A stretch of DNA of 64,000 bases from Paenibacillus assamensis DSM 18201 (GCF_000422445.1 NZ_AULU01000020.1:1-64000), one strand, 5' to 3'. Numbered from the stretch's first letter, positions 44,645 through 54,360 are shown. Notes: generated from the sequence alone by a model not told the origin. Numbers and translations are program-made.

Positions 44645-45024
44645 GATGTCTGATCCTCCTCGAACAATAGTGTCAGATGCTCCATTACATCTTGCTGACT
44701 CATGTTTAATTCTTTGCTGTCTTGGATGACTTCCAATAGCTTCTCTTCTAATCGTTTCATTCGTTGCTCCCGAATAAAGTCTTTGTTGGCTCCTGATACG
44801 AAACAACCTTTGCCTACCACGGAATCGATAAGCTGCTCTTTCTCCAGCTCTTCATAGGCGCGTTTCGTTGTAATGACACTTACTTGCAAATCTTTAGCTA
44901 GCTGCCTAATCGACGGAAGGCTATCACCGGCTTGCAATTCCCCACTTAAAATACTCTGTCTGATCTGGTTCAATATTTGCATGTAAATCGGATCGCCGGA
45001 TGCATTGGAAATAATAATGTTCAT
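44641..45024 (-). CDS. GntR-family regulator, YtrA subfamily
   Basis: 127 residues: winged helix with GDSLPSIRQLAKDLQVSVIT and a short helical tail without the usual effector domain. This is the YtrA type. It heads an operon with ABC ATPase, permease and CPBP protease. YtrA proteins repress their own operon and respond to antibiotics that block lipid II. Confidence 0.88.
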   Translation of the reverse strand: MNIIISNASGDPIYMQILNQIRQSILSGELQAGDSLPSIRQLAKDLQVSVITTKRAYEELEKEQLIDSVVGKGCFVSGANKDFIREQRMKRLEEKLLEVIQDSKELNMSQQDVMEHLTLLFEEDQTS

Positions 45025-45188
45025 GTTCTACCACCTGGTTTATGTTAATCGATTAACTATCGTATATATACAATATATACACTATTTACTTGTACGTCAA
45101 CATATGAATGGATGTACAAATGAAGTTTAAGTATTTTACCTATTGATCTATCCTCCATTGAGAATATCAACTTGGCTCATGCACAATG

Positions 45189-45213
45189 AAAAAACCGCCT
45201 AACGGCGGCTTTT
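45189..45213 (-). terminator. Terminator after the PI-PLC-like gene
   Basis: AAAACCGCC and GGCGGCTTTT form a short stem with a 4-base loop, 33 bases after the minus-strand stop at 45246. Confidence 0.65.
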
Positions 45214-45245
45214 AAAGGAGATATTCAGATTCGTTCTAGAGACAG

Positions 45246-46481
45246 TTAGACTGAAAATTTATTAGTCGCAATGATTCTTTGCACTAAGCTTGGGATCGGT
45301 TTGTTCGGGAAATCCATAATTATCGTACCTATTCTCTTCGACGCTGTTTGCTCCAAGTAACTGTACATACGGGAATTAAGACCTTCAATACCAGGGCTAC
45401 CTTCTGCAACCGTATAAGGATAGGCACCAGCGGATGTCCCAGATGTAAAATTGAGATACCAGTCTGTGTGTACACCATCTACAGCACGATCCAAAAGTGA
45501 TTTGACATGATTCCACTTACTACCGATATGAAATACGGTTGGTACTTTGTATTCATCTTGAATCCGAAGAACAGCATAAGAGCTCTCAATCGAGAACGTT
45601 GCATCATCCTTCCATGCCGTTGCATCTACACCTAGAGAAAGATTGGACTTAAAACGGCGAAGCAGCACAATTTTCCCCCGCACCTCATCTAATCTTGGAA
45701 CGTTCTCATCTAAATACCACATCGATTCATTGCCTTCCAAATACCAGCGGAACGTATCTTCAAAGCTTCTCGTGTCATCCGCATCGTCGTATTCATGTTT
45801 TACCGACATAATAATCGTCTCTCGCGGATGATCTTCTAAAAATTTCAGACATACATCTCTGACTCCACCGCCAAACATTAAATGCTGGTACATTATACCG
45901 TGGTGAATTGCAAATCGATTCTCAATATGGCGACATCGAATGTCTATGAATCGAATACCAGCATCCAACTGCTCTCTGAGCGTCTGTGTCTGGCAAATGG
46001 CCAAGTCCCCACCATATAAGGCACAAGTATCATGTGTACCAGGAATGTTAAGCTCAGACAATAATGGATTTCCCGCTATTTTATCCATCCATCCGTTAGT
46101 AGGCAAACGCAGTGATATCGTAATCTTGTTCCAATTATCTCCGGAAACTTGCGTCGCAATGTATTTGCCTGCACTTTCACCATGTAGTGTAATTTCCCGT
46201 TTATGATCATGGCGGGCATCGTATTGATCATTTCGGAATGAAATGGTATCGCCATTTTGAAATTGCATATGGAGGGTATACCACGCTGAACTTGCCCAAT
46301 AGTTAAGCTCTTCACGTTCCTCACGGCTGTTGTAGGCTGCAAGACTTACATTTTGAAAATTATGATCAGGCCTTGATACCCCATCCCAGTCATAATTATC
46401 GGTATCCGTCACCCAAATTCGTACCATTTGTAGCGGAGTATTATTGGTTATTTTCAAATCCGTTCGAATAGATGCCATCAT
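45246..46481 (-). CDS. PI-PLC X-domain phospholipase with an N-terminal beta domain
   Basis: 411 residues. Residues about 130-411 form a PI-PLC catalytic domain with His150 in NIPGTHDTC and a second histidine (193/194) in FAIHHG, the pair used in acid-base catalysis. DIRCRHIENR and EDHPRETIIMSVK are typical. Residues 1-125 look like a beta-sandwich of the aegerolysin or hemolysin type (LKITNNTPLQMVRIWVTDTD). No signal peptide is visible. It may release on lysis or act as a host-membrane toxin. Confidence 0.85.
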   Translation of the reverse strand: MMASIRTDLKITNNTPLQMVRIWVTDTDNYDWDGVSRPDHNFQNVSLAAYNSREEREELNYWASSAWYTLHMQFQNGDTISFRNDQYDARHDHKREITLHGESAGKYIATQVSGDNWNKITISLRLPTNGWMDKIAGNPLLSELNIPGTHDTCALYGGDLAICQTQTLREQLDAGIRFIDIRCRHIENRFAIHHGIMYQHLMFGGGVRDVCLKFLEDHPRETIIMSVKHEYDDADDTRSFEDTFRWYLEGNESMWYLDENVPRLDEVRGKIVLLRRFKSNLSLGVDATAWKDDATFSIESSYAVLRIQDEYKVPTVFHIGSKWNHVKSLLDRAVDGVHTDWYLNFTSGTSAGAYPYTVAEGSPGIEGLNSRMYSYLEQTASKRIGTIIMDFPNKPIPSLVQRIIATNKFSV

Positions 46482-46710
46482 TCTCCTCCTTTATGTACAT
46501 TTGTAGCACTCAATGATCCTAACTCACGAAAAATTATATGATTTCCAATTAAGTACGATACCAAGTCTATCAGTAGCTATTCAAGTTAGTAATTAACAAT
46601 CATTTGTGAAAGGAAATTGATTACTGATATCCATCATGTATCACCATTATTTAGGCAGATGCATAGAAATATAGCATCAGACAATATCTGATAAGCAATG
46701 GAGGGATATC

Positions 46711-47055
46711 ATGACGAATGAATTGCATTCACAATTCGATGCATTTATTAATAGTGCTGCATTTTCACTAGACCCGTGTACGGTCGCAACCGCTATCGCT
46801 TTAACGAATCAGCCAGTAAGGGAAAAGCTTATTGAAAAATTCAATGCAGGATATATGTATAATGGATATGGATGTTTAAAAGTTGTTGGGAATCTAGGGG
46901 TTTCCTACGTTGCTTTTAAATTTAGTTGTCCTGCTGGCGTTCATTGCTTTATCAATCCATCATTTGTAGCAGTAGTTAATTTAGTAACAAAGAAAGTTAT
47001 AGATATTATTGACCCTTTTCATGTTTCAGAATATGAAGAGTTACGATTGAATTAA
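46711..47055 (+). CDS. Small protein of unknown function
   Basis: 114 residues. GGAGGG precedes ATG 46711. It reads HSQFDAFINSAAFSLDPCTV, then VSYVAFKFSCPAGVHCFINP with three cysteines overall. No signal peptide or membrane span. I do not recognise the family; the cysteines could bind metal or be chance. Confidence 0.55.
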   Translation: MTNELHSQFDAFINSAAFSLDPCTVATAIALTNQPVREKLIEKFNAGYMYNGYGCLKVVGNLGVSYVAFKFSCPAGVHCFINPSFVAVVNLVTKKVIDIIDPFHVSEYEELRLN

Positions 47056-47238
47056 ATGGTACTTCCTATTTCGTCCATGAAATCGTACCGTTAAAATTAT
47101 TGTTGAAGATAACTATACGTGGCAGTGGATGCTCTCGCAGTTGCTTGTCACATTAGTGAAAGGATTTACTACACTGGACAAGCGCAAAACCTTATAATTA
47201 ACTTTATTGTTCTACTAGATACAAGGGAGAGGCTCAAG

Positions 47239-47946
47239 TTGACGATGCGTCCTAAAAAACTGGCGTCCACATTCATGATCAGCACCAGCACCTTGCGAAA
47301 TTACGAAGCTAAAGGCCTTATTCCCCCTGCTGAACGATCTGCTAATGGCTATCGTGTTTATACGAATTTGCATGAAACTTATTTGGCGTGTATTCAAGCA
47401 ATGGCTCCAGCTTTCGGAATGGAAGTAACTACGGAGGTACTGCATAGCCTCCATCAAGCGAAGCCGTACGATGCTTTATGGTTAGTGCGGGAGCGAGAAG
47501 TCGCTTTGCATGAGGAAAAAATGAGATTGGATAAGCTGATCGAAGATATTCAACGATATACAGAAGGAAGTCCAGCTCTCCATCAAGAAATAAGACTCTC
47601 TATAAACGAAGTCTCAGAAATAACGCAGGTTTCCAAATCAGCAATCCGCTATTGGGAGCAAGCTGGCTATGTGACGGCAGATAGAGACCCTACTAACCAT
47701 TATCGTCATTATAACAGGGCACACTTGCTTAAAATTAGGCTGTTGCAAGTACTGCAAAACTCTGTTTATTCAGAAGACACCGTCCAATTGAAGCAATCGA
47801 TTGCTTCAGCGGAACATACAGATTCATCACACCTCCTACAACTGGCTAAAAATATCCGTTCGTATTTCAATCAGCTCATCGAAATGCAAATACGAGGGAT
47901 CGCGAATCTGTACTCATTAATGAGGCTAACACAAACTCCTCAATAG
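47239..47946 (+). CDS. Regulator with two MerR-type DNA-binding domains
   Basis: About 235 residues. The start is TTG 47239 after GGGAGAGG, or ATG 47245. The first MerR helix-turn-helix is MISTSTLRNYEAKGLIPPAE at about 10-30. A second, complete one lies near 125-150 (EVSEITQVSKSAIRYWEQAG) after a coiled coil. MerR proteins usually have one such domain. There is no effector domain. The upstream region to 47119 is open but lacks signals. Confidence 0.8.
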   Translation: MTMRPKKLASTFMISTSTLRNYEAKGLIPPAERSANGYRVYTNLHETYLACIQAMAPAFGMEVTTEVLHSLHQAKPYDALWLVREREVALHEEKMRLDKLIEDIQRYTEGSPALHQEIRLSINEVSEITQVSKSAIRYWEQAGYVTADRDPTNHYRHYNRAHLLKIRLLQVLQNSVYSEDTVQLKQSIASAEHTDSSHLLQLAKNIRSYFNQLIEMQIRGIANLYSLMRLTQTPQ

Positions 47947-48002
47947 CGAGATATCGAGCCTAGGTAACATCTGAAGAAGGACAAACTACCTAAAGCATAA
48001 AG

Positions 48003-48034
48003 AAACCGTCCTCTCTCCAAAGGACGGTTTTCTT
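48003..48034. terminator. Bidirectional terminator between convergent genes
   Basis: AAACCGTCCT pairs with AGGACGGTTT and a T-rich tail follows. It serves the MerR-type gene (stop 47946) and the acetyltransferase (stop 48038). Confidence 0.8.
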
Positions 48035-48037
48035 TAC

Positions 48038-48568
48038 TTATCGATCAGTACCAACCTTTTTACTATCTATCTTGTACACCTTGCTATACAAAATATCTCT
48101 ATATTGTGAAAACTCATCCTCAGTGAGTGTCCTAGGGTAACTCATCACCTGCAGCGGAACATCCGGCTGTCCTTCCTGAAGTGATGGTTGTACATATCCG
48201 AAATCATTGAGGTGAAGCCCCAATCGTTCATAAAAACCGATTCTCCTCTGAGCCAAGTCCGTCTCAGGCAACTCGACTTCCAAAATAACGGGATTTTGTG
48301 ACTCGCCAATGTAATCGCTCATTAACTTGCCACCGATACCACTTCCCCGCCCAGCTGGGGTGACCGCAATATGTTCAACAAAGCAGAACATGGAAAATTC
48401 CCATACAGCCATGAAAGCAATCAATTGATTCATGTCATTAACTTTCGAAATGATGCGGTAGTGTGGATCGTCTAACAACTGCTTCTGTCCATCATACGTT
48501 CTCCGCTCATATTCAGGAAAGGAATCTTGCATAATCTTATAAATCGTATCGAAATCTTTTTCGTTCAT
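48038..48568 (-). CDS. GNAT N-acetyltransferase
   Basis: 176 residues. The acetyl-CoA motif is VEHIAVTPAGRGSGIGGKLM and the C-terminal part GFYERLGLHLNDFGYVQPSL. The opening FDTIYKIMQDSFPEYERRTY is shared with small GNAT enzymes that lie in Bacillota stress loci. The start follows GGAG. Substrate unknown. Confidence 0.85.
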   Translation of the reverse strand: MNEKDFDTIYKIMQDSFPEYERRTYDGQKQLLDDPHYRIISKVNDMNQLIAFMAVWEFSMFCFVEHIAVTPAGRGSGIGGKLMSDYIGESQNPVILEVELPETDLAQRRIGFYERLGLHLNDFGYVQPSLQEGQPDVPLQVMSYPRTLTEDEFSQYRDILYSKVYKIDSKKVGTDR

Positions 48569-48626
48569 GTATAATTTCTCCTTGTGTAAACTGATTATTG
48601 GTCATCTGTTTCGACAAAATGTTTAA

Positions 48627-49106
48627 CTACGTTAATTGTTTCATCATTTTAAAGTTTACTAGTGTAACACCGTTTCGCTCAACATTCTGTGTTTGCATGA
48701 TTTGGTATCCTCGATTCAAGAAAAAGGGCTTTGCTGTAATACTTGCATCCGTGCTCAGCCGCGTCAGAGCAAGTTTATTGGCCTCGAACTCAACCATATT
48801 TACTAATGATGAAGCGACTCCTTGCCGTTGAAAATCTTTATGCACGTACAGCCTATCCAAATATCCACTATGGGACATATCAACAAAGCCAACCATTGTT
48901 CCGTTTATATGAGCGACATATGAGATGTTGTTACGTAAAGACTCTGTCCACAGCTGTTCTTTATGCAATTGATCGTCTTTAGACGCCCATGCGTCTAATT
49001 GTGCTGACGAATAATCCCGAGCGTTAATGGCATGTACAGTCTCATAAAAAAGCGAAATAACTTCTTTTATGTCGGAATCCATATACCGAGTGATTTGTAT
49101 ACTCAT
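48627..49106 (-). CDS. GNAT N-acetyltransferase
   Basis: 159 residues; acetyl-CoA motif LDRLYVHKDFQRQGVASSLV and C-terminal AKPFFLNRGYQIMQTQNVER. This sequence is close to the YafP/PhnO-like GNAT group. It lies 58 bases downstream of the next start on the same strand and may be co-transcribed with the DUF1904 gene, which ends ten bases upstream. Confidence 0.85.
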   Translation of the reverse strand: MSIQITRYMDSDIKEVISLFYETVHAINARDYSSAQLDAWASKDDQLHKEQLWTESLRNNISYVAHINGTMVGFVDMSHSGYLDRLYVHKDFQRQGVASSLVNMVEFEANKLALTRLSTDASITAKPFFLNRGYQIMQTQNVERNGVTLVNFKMMKQLT

Positions 49107-49115
49107 CTCTATTCT

Positions 49116-49457
49116 TTACATAGAAGCCGATGTTTTCGGTAAAGCATTCAATGGCTTCCCCTCTTTGTAGTAAAGCGAAGGTGATAATATAACAAAGAAG
49201 ATGTGTGGATGCTGACATCCATAGTCACTTACCTTTGCATATATCATAGAAGCAACGGCATCATGAATTTCTTGTTCACGTTGAAACATATATATTTCTA
49301 CCGATAACGGTGAATTAGTAATTTGATCCACATGAAGAAGTTCTATTTTCACAATCTCTCTTGGAATATCAACAATGTTAGAAAATTTCTCAATAATAGC
49401 CGGTGATACTTGTTCGATAATGCTTTTATCAAATCCCTTAAATCTCAAAAATGGCAT
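49116..49457 (-). CDS. DUF1904-family protein
   Basis: 113 residues starting MPFLRFKGFDKSIIEQVSPA, with IPREIVKIELLHVDQITNSP. This matches DUF1904, a small family related in shape to the tautomerase-like 4-oxalocrotonate fold. Its function is unknown. The stop lies ten bases before the following acetyltransferase start, which suggests an operon. Confidence 0.75.
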   Translation of the reverse strand: MPFLRFKGFDKSIIEQVSPAIIEKFSNIVDIPREIVKIELLHVDQITNSPLSVEIYMFQREQEIHDAVASMIYAKVSDYGCQHPHIFFVILSPSLYYKEGKPLNALPKTSASM

Positions 49458-49599
49458 ACAATCAATTCCCCTTCTACATACTTATTATTAGTATACAGCT
49501 AATTAACGTACTTTAATATCACTGAATTTTTGCGATTTTATACAATTAAAAGTATATAATTTACACGATACATTTTCGCACCAGGAGGTTTCGATCATA

Positions 49600-50736
49600 T
49601 TGAATAACCAAAACAATCATTCCTATGATTTAAGCAAATTAGCTGCGATGCTGCACAAAGACCATATCGCATGGAGCTTCCGCAATATGGACAAGATCAT
49701 GCCTAAGAACGATATTCACGCGTCAGAGCGACCCTTTTTGTTTGAAAAGAAAGAACTTCCACTAACGGAAATTAACTATGAATTTGATGGGCGCAGCAGT
49801 AACGTTGCCGAGTACTTGCAAAAGGTTTCTGCTACCGGATTTCTCGTCATTCATGACGATACGATTGTGACAGAGCAGTACTACAATGGTTATAACCAGC
49901 ATTCGACCGCCATGTCGATGTCTGTAGCCAAATCGATCGTTTCTGCTCTCGTTGGGATTGCAATGGAGGAAGGTGCTATGCAAGATGTCCTTGATCCTGT
50001 CACATCGTATTTGCCTGAGCTTATAGGAAGCGGCTTTGACGGGGCTAGTATTAAAGATGTGCTGCAAATGTCATCCGGTGTACGCTTCAATGAAGACTAC
50101 ATGGATAAGGATGCAGAAATCCACACCTTTTTGAGTGACGTGTTCGGTGAAAAAGCTGTTCCAATCTCGAAATATGTACAGCAGCTGACAAAATTACAGG
50201 AGCCAGGTCAGTTTGAATATAAGAGCGTCGACACGCAAGTGCTTTGGATGCTGCTTGAAAGAACGACAGGTACAAATGTTTCTACTTACTTAGAAGAAAA
50301 GCTTTGGAAGCCGCTCGGTATGGAGCAGGATGCTTATTGGAGCACCGATCTACATGGCAATGAAATAGCATTCACCTTTATAAACGCGACACTACGGGAT
50401 TACGCTAAGTTCGGAAGATTGTATTTGTATAATGGCAACTGGAATGGGAGCCAAATTATATCTGAGCAGTGGATTAAGGAATCGGTCACACCCGATAGAG
50501 CGGATTTGATGCCAGGAGCAGCTAATGATTTCTTCGGTTATGGATATCAATGGTGGTCTCCACTAGGCAGTGACGGAACGGAGTTTATGGCACGAGGTAT
50601 ATACGGACAGCATATTTACGTGAATCAAAAGGAACGAACGGTTATCGTTAAATCGGGGGTTGATCCTACCGTATTTAACATTCATGACTATGAGGCAGTT
50701 ACGGCTTACCGTACGATCATTGAGCATTTGACGTAA
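49600..50736 (+). CDS. Serine hydrolase of the beta-lactamase/CubicO family
   Basis: 378 residues from TTG 49600, behind GGAGG at eleven bases. The catalytic motif is Ser108-x-x-Lys111 in SMSVAKSIVSALVG, followed by Tyr207 in FEYKSVDTQ. These enzymes are usually esterases, amidases or peptidases rather than true beta-lactamases. No signal peptide is present. A second, more distant member lies at 50824-51846 and converges on it. Confidence 0.85.
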   Translation: MNNQNNHSYDLSKLAAMLHKDHIAWSFRNMDKIMPKNDIHASERPFLFEKKELPLTEINYEFDGRSSNVAEYLQKVSATGFLVIHDDTIVTEQYYNGYNQHSTAMSMSVAKSIVSALVGIAMEEGAMQDVLDPVTSYLPELIGSGFDGASIKDVLQMSSGVRFNEDYMDKDAEIHTFLSDVFGEKAVPISKYVQQLTKLQEPGQFEYKSVDTQVLWMLLERTTGTNVSTYLEEKLWKPLGMEQDAYWSTDLHGNEIAFTFINATLRDYAKFGRLYLYNGNWNGSQIISEQWIKESVTPDRADLMPGAANDFFGYGYQWWSPLGSDGTEFMARGIYGQHIYVNQKERTVIVKSGVDPTVFNIHDYEAVTAYRTIIEHLT

Positions 50737-50762
50737 GTAAGTTGGACAAGGGACTGCTTAAA

Positions 50763-50794
50763 AAACCATCCTATGATTGTTTCATCAGGATGGT
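50763..50794. terminator. Bidirectional terminator between the two serine hydrolase genes
   Basis: AACCATCCT pairs with AGGATGGTT over a 14-base loop with A and T flanks. It separates convergent genes ending at 50736 and 50824. Confidence 0.75.
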
Positions 50795-50823
50795 TCTCAT
50801 GCTTCAAGTGTAATAACTTGTAT

Positions 50824-51846
50824 TTACGATATACATGCGGGGACAATGCATTCTTTAATCAATGTCCATCTATCATTAGCATTCATCATGAAGGATGATG
50901 ATATGGTTACAACGAGATTTAGTTCTGGAATGCAGCAAATGACATTTCCACCATCCCCTAATGCTAAGTTTGCACGAACACCATCCTCCTCTCGTAACCA
51001 CCAAAGATAACCATAATGATTGGCATTCAGCGCCGTTGATTCCTCTATCCATTTATGCGGAATGATCGACTGATTATCCCATACCCCATGCTTCAAATAT
51101 AGCAAACCGAAACGTGCCATATCACGCGTGCTTAGTGTAAGACCCCAGCCTCCAGTGGAATAGCCATTCGGATCGCGAACCCACCCTCTCACCTTATTCC
51201 CGAACAAGTCCTCGAAGCCAAATGACTCCATTTCATAGTTCGGAATTTCTTTCATACCTATGCGGCAAAATAAGTGCATGTTGGCGAACTCACGAGCACT
51301 TTTCCCTGTACTGCGTGTAAGGATAGCTGACAGTAAGTGTGCTCCTGCAGTGGAATACTTAAAGGAGCCAAGCTCCCCGTTCTGCCCGAGCATATCCAGC
51401 GTATAGGTTATCCAATCTTGCTGCATGCATAATTTATCTAAGGGTTCACGCCAGTCTTCAAATGGATATGGAACTGTCATAGTGAGAAGATGTTTTATAG
51501 TGATTTCATGTTTTTTCTTACTCGTGGCATCGGGCACATATTCAGGGAAGAAGTCCAATATTTTTTGGTCTACACTTTTAAGGTATCCCTGTTCTACAGC
51601 AATACCAATAAGCGCAGATAGAATACTTTTCGTTACAGATGCTACATGATGTGTATCATTCGGGCTGTAGCCATTAAAATAATTTTCGTAAGCGATACAC
51701 CCATTTCTTACAACAACGATACCATTTATATTTTGATAGTTGGATTGCACCAAATGTTCGAGTTCAGCAAGTTTATTGGCATCCATTTTCAAAAGGCTAG
51801 GGTCAGTGACTTGCCATTCTGCTGTTGGATTGTCGATTCTTTTCAT
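50824..51846 (-). CDS. Serine hydrolase of the beta-lactamase/CubicO family
   Basis: 340 residues. Ser70-x-x-Lys73 in VASVTKSILSALIGIAVEQG is the nucleophile pair; a Tyr motif FKYSTAGAHLL follows. No signal peptide. Upstream, on the same strand, is a MerR regulator (51921-52775). The two may form a small unit, since 74 bases separate them, but a promoter in between is possible. Confidence 0.85.
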   Translation of the reverse strand: MKRIDNPTAEWQVTDPSLLKMDANKLAELEHLVQSNYQNINGIVVVRNGCIAYENYFNGYSPNDTHHVASVTKSILSALIGIAVEQGYLKSVDQKILDFFPEYVPDATSKKKHEITIKHLLTMTVPYPFEDWREPLDKLCMQQDWITYTLDMLGQNGELGSFKYSTAGAHLLSAILTRSTGKSAREFANMHLFCRIGMKEIPNYEMESFGFEDLFGNKVRGWVRDPNGYSTGGWGLTLSTRDMARFGLLYLKHGVWDNQSIIPHKWIEESTALNANHYGYLWWLREEDGVRANLALGDGGNVICCIPELNLVVTISSSFMMNANDRWTLIKECIVPACIS

Positions 51847-51920
51847 GTATATGTACCTCCTATACTGTCACTAACCGTGATGATTTTTATGTGGTAAGTA
51901 TCTAGGAAAGTGTCTTGTCT

Positions 51921-52775
51921 TCAGGACTCAAGTGTCTTAGGTCGTGCGGCTATTTTTTTCCTTACAGGGAAATACACCTCTGTGACCATCTCCTCAGGTG
52001 CTGCACCCTGTTTGGGATCGGTTACATAGATTTCATAGGGTGAATCCACCAATTCATAGTTTTCATGTTCTATCCATTCTCTCAGCCTAGCGTAGATCGA
52101 TGTCAACTCTGCATATGCTCCAGTTAAAACCGTCTTTGCACAAAGACCAGCAGGTAAAACTCTCGTTCCCTTTATCGCTTCTTTAATGGGAATCGCAAAT
52201 TCCGTATCATTCCCTGATGGATTGAATTCTGGACTATGATAAATTGTCATCGGCGAACCTAGCATCATTAGTTGTTCAGTCGCAATCTTTTCATACAAGC
52301 TGTTAAAATACATACCATATCCAGTAGTGTAGTCTTCCCTACTCATCATTTTGCGTAAATATAAAATATTCATTGGCTGGGACTCTACAAGTTGTACGTT
52401 TATTTGATCTAGATAGGCCATAATCGGAATGCCCTTTTCTAAATTTAAAATATCACTAGTCATTTGCGTTAAAGTGTACTCCATCGCATGCAGCCTATCT
52501 TGTATTTCTCTTTTCTTTCGATGAAGAACAGAGCAAAGTTTCTCTTCTGCTACATCCTCTTCCAACTCCAGAATAGCTTTGATTTCTTCGAGCGAAAAGT
52601 GATACGATTTCATGCGAGTAATAAAGAGCATTGTTTTGAGCTGCTTGATGGAGTAATATCGATAACCGTTCTCTGGGTTAATCTCCTCCGGTTGAATTAA
52701 GCCCATCTCCGCGTAGTAGCGAAGCGTTTTTGTAGAGACTTCGCATATTTTCGAGAATTCACCAATCGACAGCAC
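51921..52775 (-). CDS. MerR-family regulator with GyrI-like effector domain (BmrR type)
   Basis: 284 residues from GTG 52775, with GGAGG seven bases before. ATGs further upstream lie outside the family start. The MerR helix-turn-helix is LSIGEFSKICEVSTKTLRYY, then a coiled coil, then a GyrI-like ligand pocket at about 130-280. BmrR-type proteins activate exporters or stress genes on binding cationic drugs. The next gene downstream is a serine hydrolase. Confidence 0.85.
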   Translation of the reverse strand: MLSIGEFSKICEVSTKTLRYYAEMGLIQPEEINPENGYRYYSIKQLKTMLFITRMKSYHFSLEEIKAILELEEDVAEEKLCSVLHRKKREIQDRLHAMEYTLTQMTSDILNLEKGIPIMAYLDQINVQLVESQPMNILYLRKMMSREDYTTGYGMYFNSLYEKIATEQLMMLGSPMTIYHSPEFNPSGNDTEFAIPIKEAIKGTRVLPAGLCAKTVLTGAYAELTSIYARLREWIEHENYELVDSPYEIYVTDPKQGAAPEEMVTEVYFPVRKKIAARPKTLES

Positions 52776-52973
52776 TAGATCTCCTCCGTTCTCTCTTTTG
52801 TACTGAGCTACTTGTTGCATCGCTATCGGAACTTGCTGCCATTTCACTGTACACTTTCCCCTAAGGGCAAGGTCAACACCAAAATGACATCAAGTTATTC
52901 GCTAAATTGAATTTTGACTCCGCTTTATGAACAAGCGCTCGTTACTGACGACTCAAAAATCCCCATTCCAATT

Positions 52974-53682
52974 GGAGTGCACCCCTTATAGTGGACATTG
53001 GATAAACACCCCTGGTGTTACAACCGATGAAAACCTATAGGGGGTGCTTTTGTTATGGCGAAGAAGGGGCAAACATTCGTTTCATACAGCTTCGAGACGA
53101 AGAAGAGAGCAATTGAAATGCGGCTTAGAGGGATGACCAAAAAGAAAGTGGCAGAGGAACTAGAGATAGCCGACATTGGACGGCTAAAGCATTGGATGCG
53201 TAAGAACAATCATATGGGCGATTTTGGACCTATGGATCATCGTGGAAAAAGAGAGCAGTACATGGATGAAAGTCGCTACATCAAACGTTTAGAGATGGAG
53301 AATGCTGTCCTAAAAAAGTGGTTGGCCATTACGAAGGCGGAGGTGTACCAGAGAAGCATAGGCTCGTCCATGAGCTCCGTGAAAGCTTTAGTGTTACAGA
53401 GCTCTGTAACGAGGTTGGAGCCCAAATCAGCATGTCACGACGAGACAATTGTTATGACAATGCCTCAATGGAGAGTTTCTTCTCACACTTAAAAGTGGAA
53501 GGTCTCTACCCTTATAATATTCGAACCGTCGAAGAAGCACAAATGAGAATTGAGAGCTACATCTATTTTTATAACAACAGCCGTCCACAAAGAAAATTAA
53601 ACAAGCTAACTCCGGTACAATACCGAAATCAGCTTGTTGGCAGTAGTGTTTCTTAATTGTCCACTAAATAGGGTCTTGACCA
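52974..53682 (+). mobile_element. Internally deleted IS3-family element
   Basis: Left end near 52974 (GTGCACCCCTTATAGTGGAC) and right end near 53682 match as imperfect inverted repeats sharing TAGTGGACA. Inside are the start of orfA, a short piece of the orfB start and the C-terminal orfB part, so about two thirds of a normal 1.2-1.5 kb element are gone. It cannot encode a working transposase but could be moved by an intact relative. Boundaries are approximate. Confidence 0.75.
53055..53656 (+). pseudogene. Remnant of IS3-family transposase genes orfA and orfB
   Basis: orfA begins at 53055 (FVSYSFETKKRAIEMRLRGM, helix-turn-helix, then KRLEMENAVLKKWLAITKAE leucine zipper). An orfB frame follows at about 53318 (EKHRLVHELRESFSVTELCN), but the text jumps from GAQIS to the C-terminal catalytic piece MSRRDNCYDNASMESFFSHL. 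That join skips the first catalytic aspartates. The final Glu segment and YFYNNSRPQRKLNKLTPVQY are intact. Confidence 0.85.
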
Positions 53683-54069
53683 AAATAAAACTAAGCCTAA
53701 AGGAACTGTTATCTCTCGAAAATGACGTCACAGTCATTAAGCTATTCTTGCTAATAGCTTGTCTATATTTAAATCTTAAAGGTTTAATTCAGCAATGGTA
53801 TACTTAAAAAGGTATAACAAATAACCGTCCCAGGGGTTTTGGAAAGCTTTCCCTCAGAAGGTTTGCATTTTCTTATTCAATTCAGTCGAAATGCTTCTTT
53901 TTTGGGGTAGTACCAGCGTAGCTGACACCATCCACAAACGCATGACTACCACATCGCCATCAAGCTAGGACCATCGCCCCAACGGAACCCAGCGATTTTC
54001 TTCGTCCAGCTTTTCACCGAAGGGCAAAAAAAATCGCTTGGCATGATCAATTGATTTTCGAGGTTTCCT

Positions 54070-54360
54070 TTGCATATAATTTCGACACAATTGGACCAAA
54101 ACCCTTATTCTTATGCGTTATTTATCCACTTATTCGTCGTTCACCCGTTAGGTTTAGCCGCTAGTTACAGGGCCTCACCCTACTGGGGTAAAATTACCTG
54201 TAGGGCAGTCAGGGGGGCTAGTTCTGTAGCGCATAAAATTTTGTCAGAGAGACTTAGCCAAGTTACTTCTAAGTCTGAGGCTATAAAAACAATAAAGTCA
54301 TTTGTTGGTATTTATGTAAAAGATAGGGCTAAACAAGTAAGAGCTTTTAAATGTGGATAA
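54070..54360 (+). CDS. Possible C-terminal toxin fragment
   Basis: An open frame of 96 residues. The last 65 (YRASPYWGKITCRAVRGASS, KTIKSFVGIYVKDRAKQVRA) look like the C-terminal tip of a larger polymorphic toxin. The first 30 residues have no ribosome site and look out of frame. The 410 bases before it (53660-54070) hold only fragments, such as HIAIKLGPSPQRNPAIFFVQ in another frame. The immunity-type gene follows 14 bases later. The original toxin has been lost. Confidence 0.45.
   Translation: MHIISTQLDQNPYSYALFIHLFVVHPLGLAASYRASPYWGKITCRAVRGASSVAHKILSERLSQVTSKSEAIKTIKSFVGIYVKDRAKQVRAFKCG

Noticed and set aside
44645-44806. N-terminal extension of the ABC ATPase
   Set aside because: It lies fully inside the GntR gene in another frame; the start at 44644 has a strong site and the typical ABC N-terminus.
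49600-51846. True beta-lactamases
   Set aside because: Both proteins have the SxxK/Tyr arrangement of CubicO-type hydrolases, no signal peptide and no KTG motif I could see.
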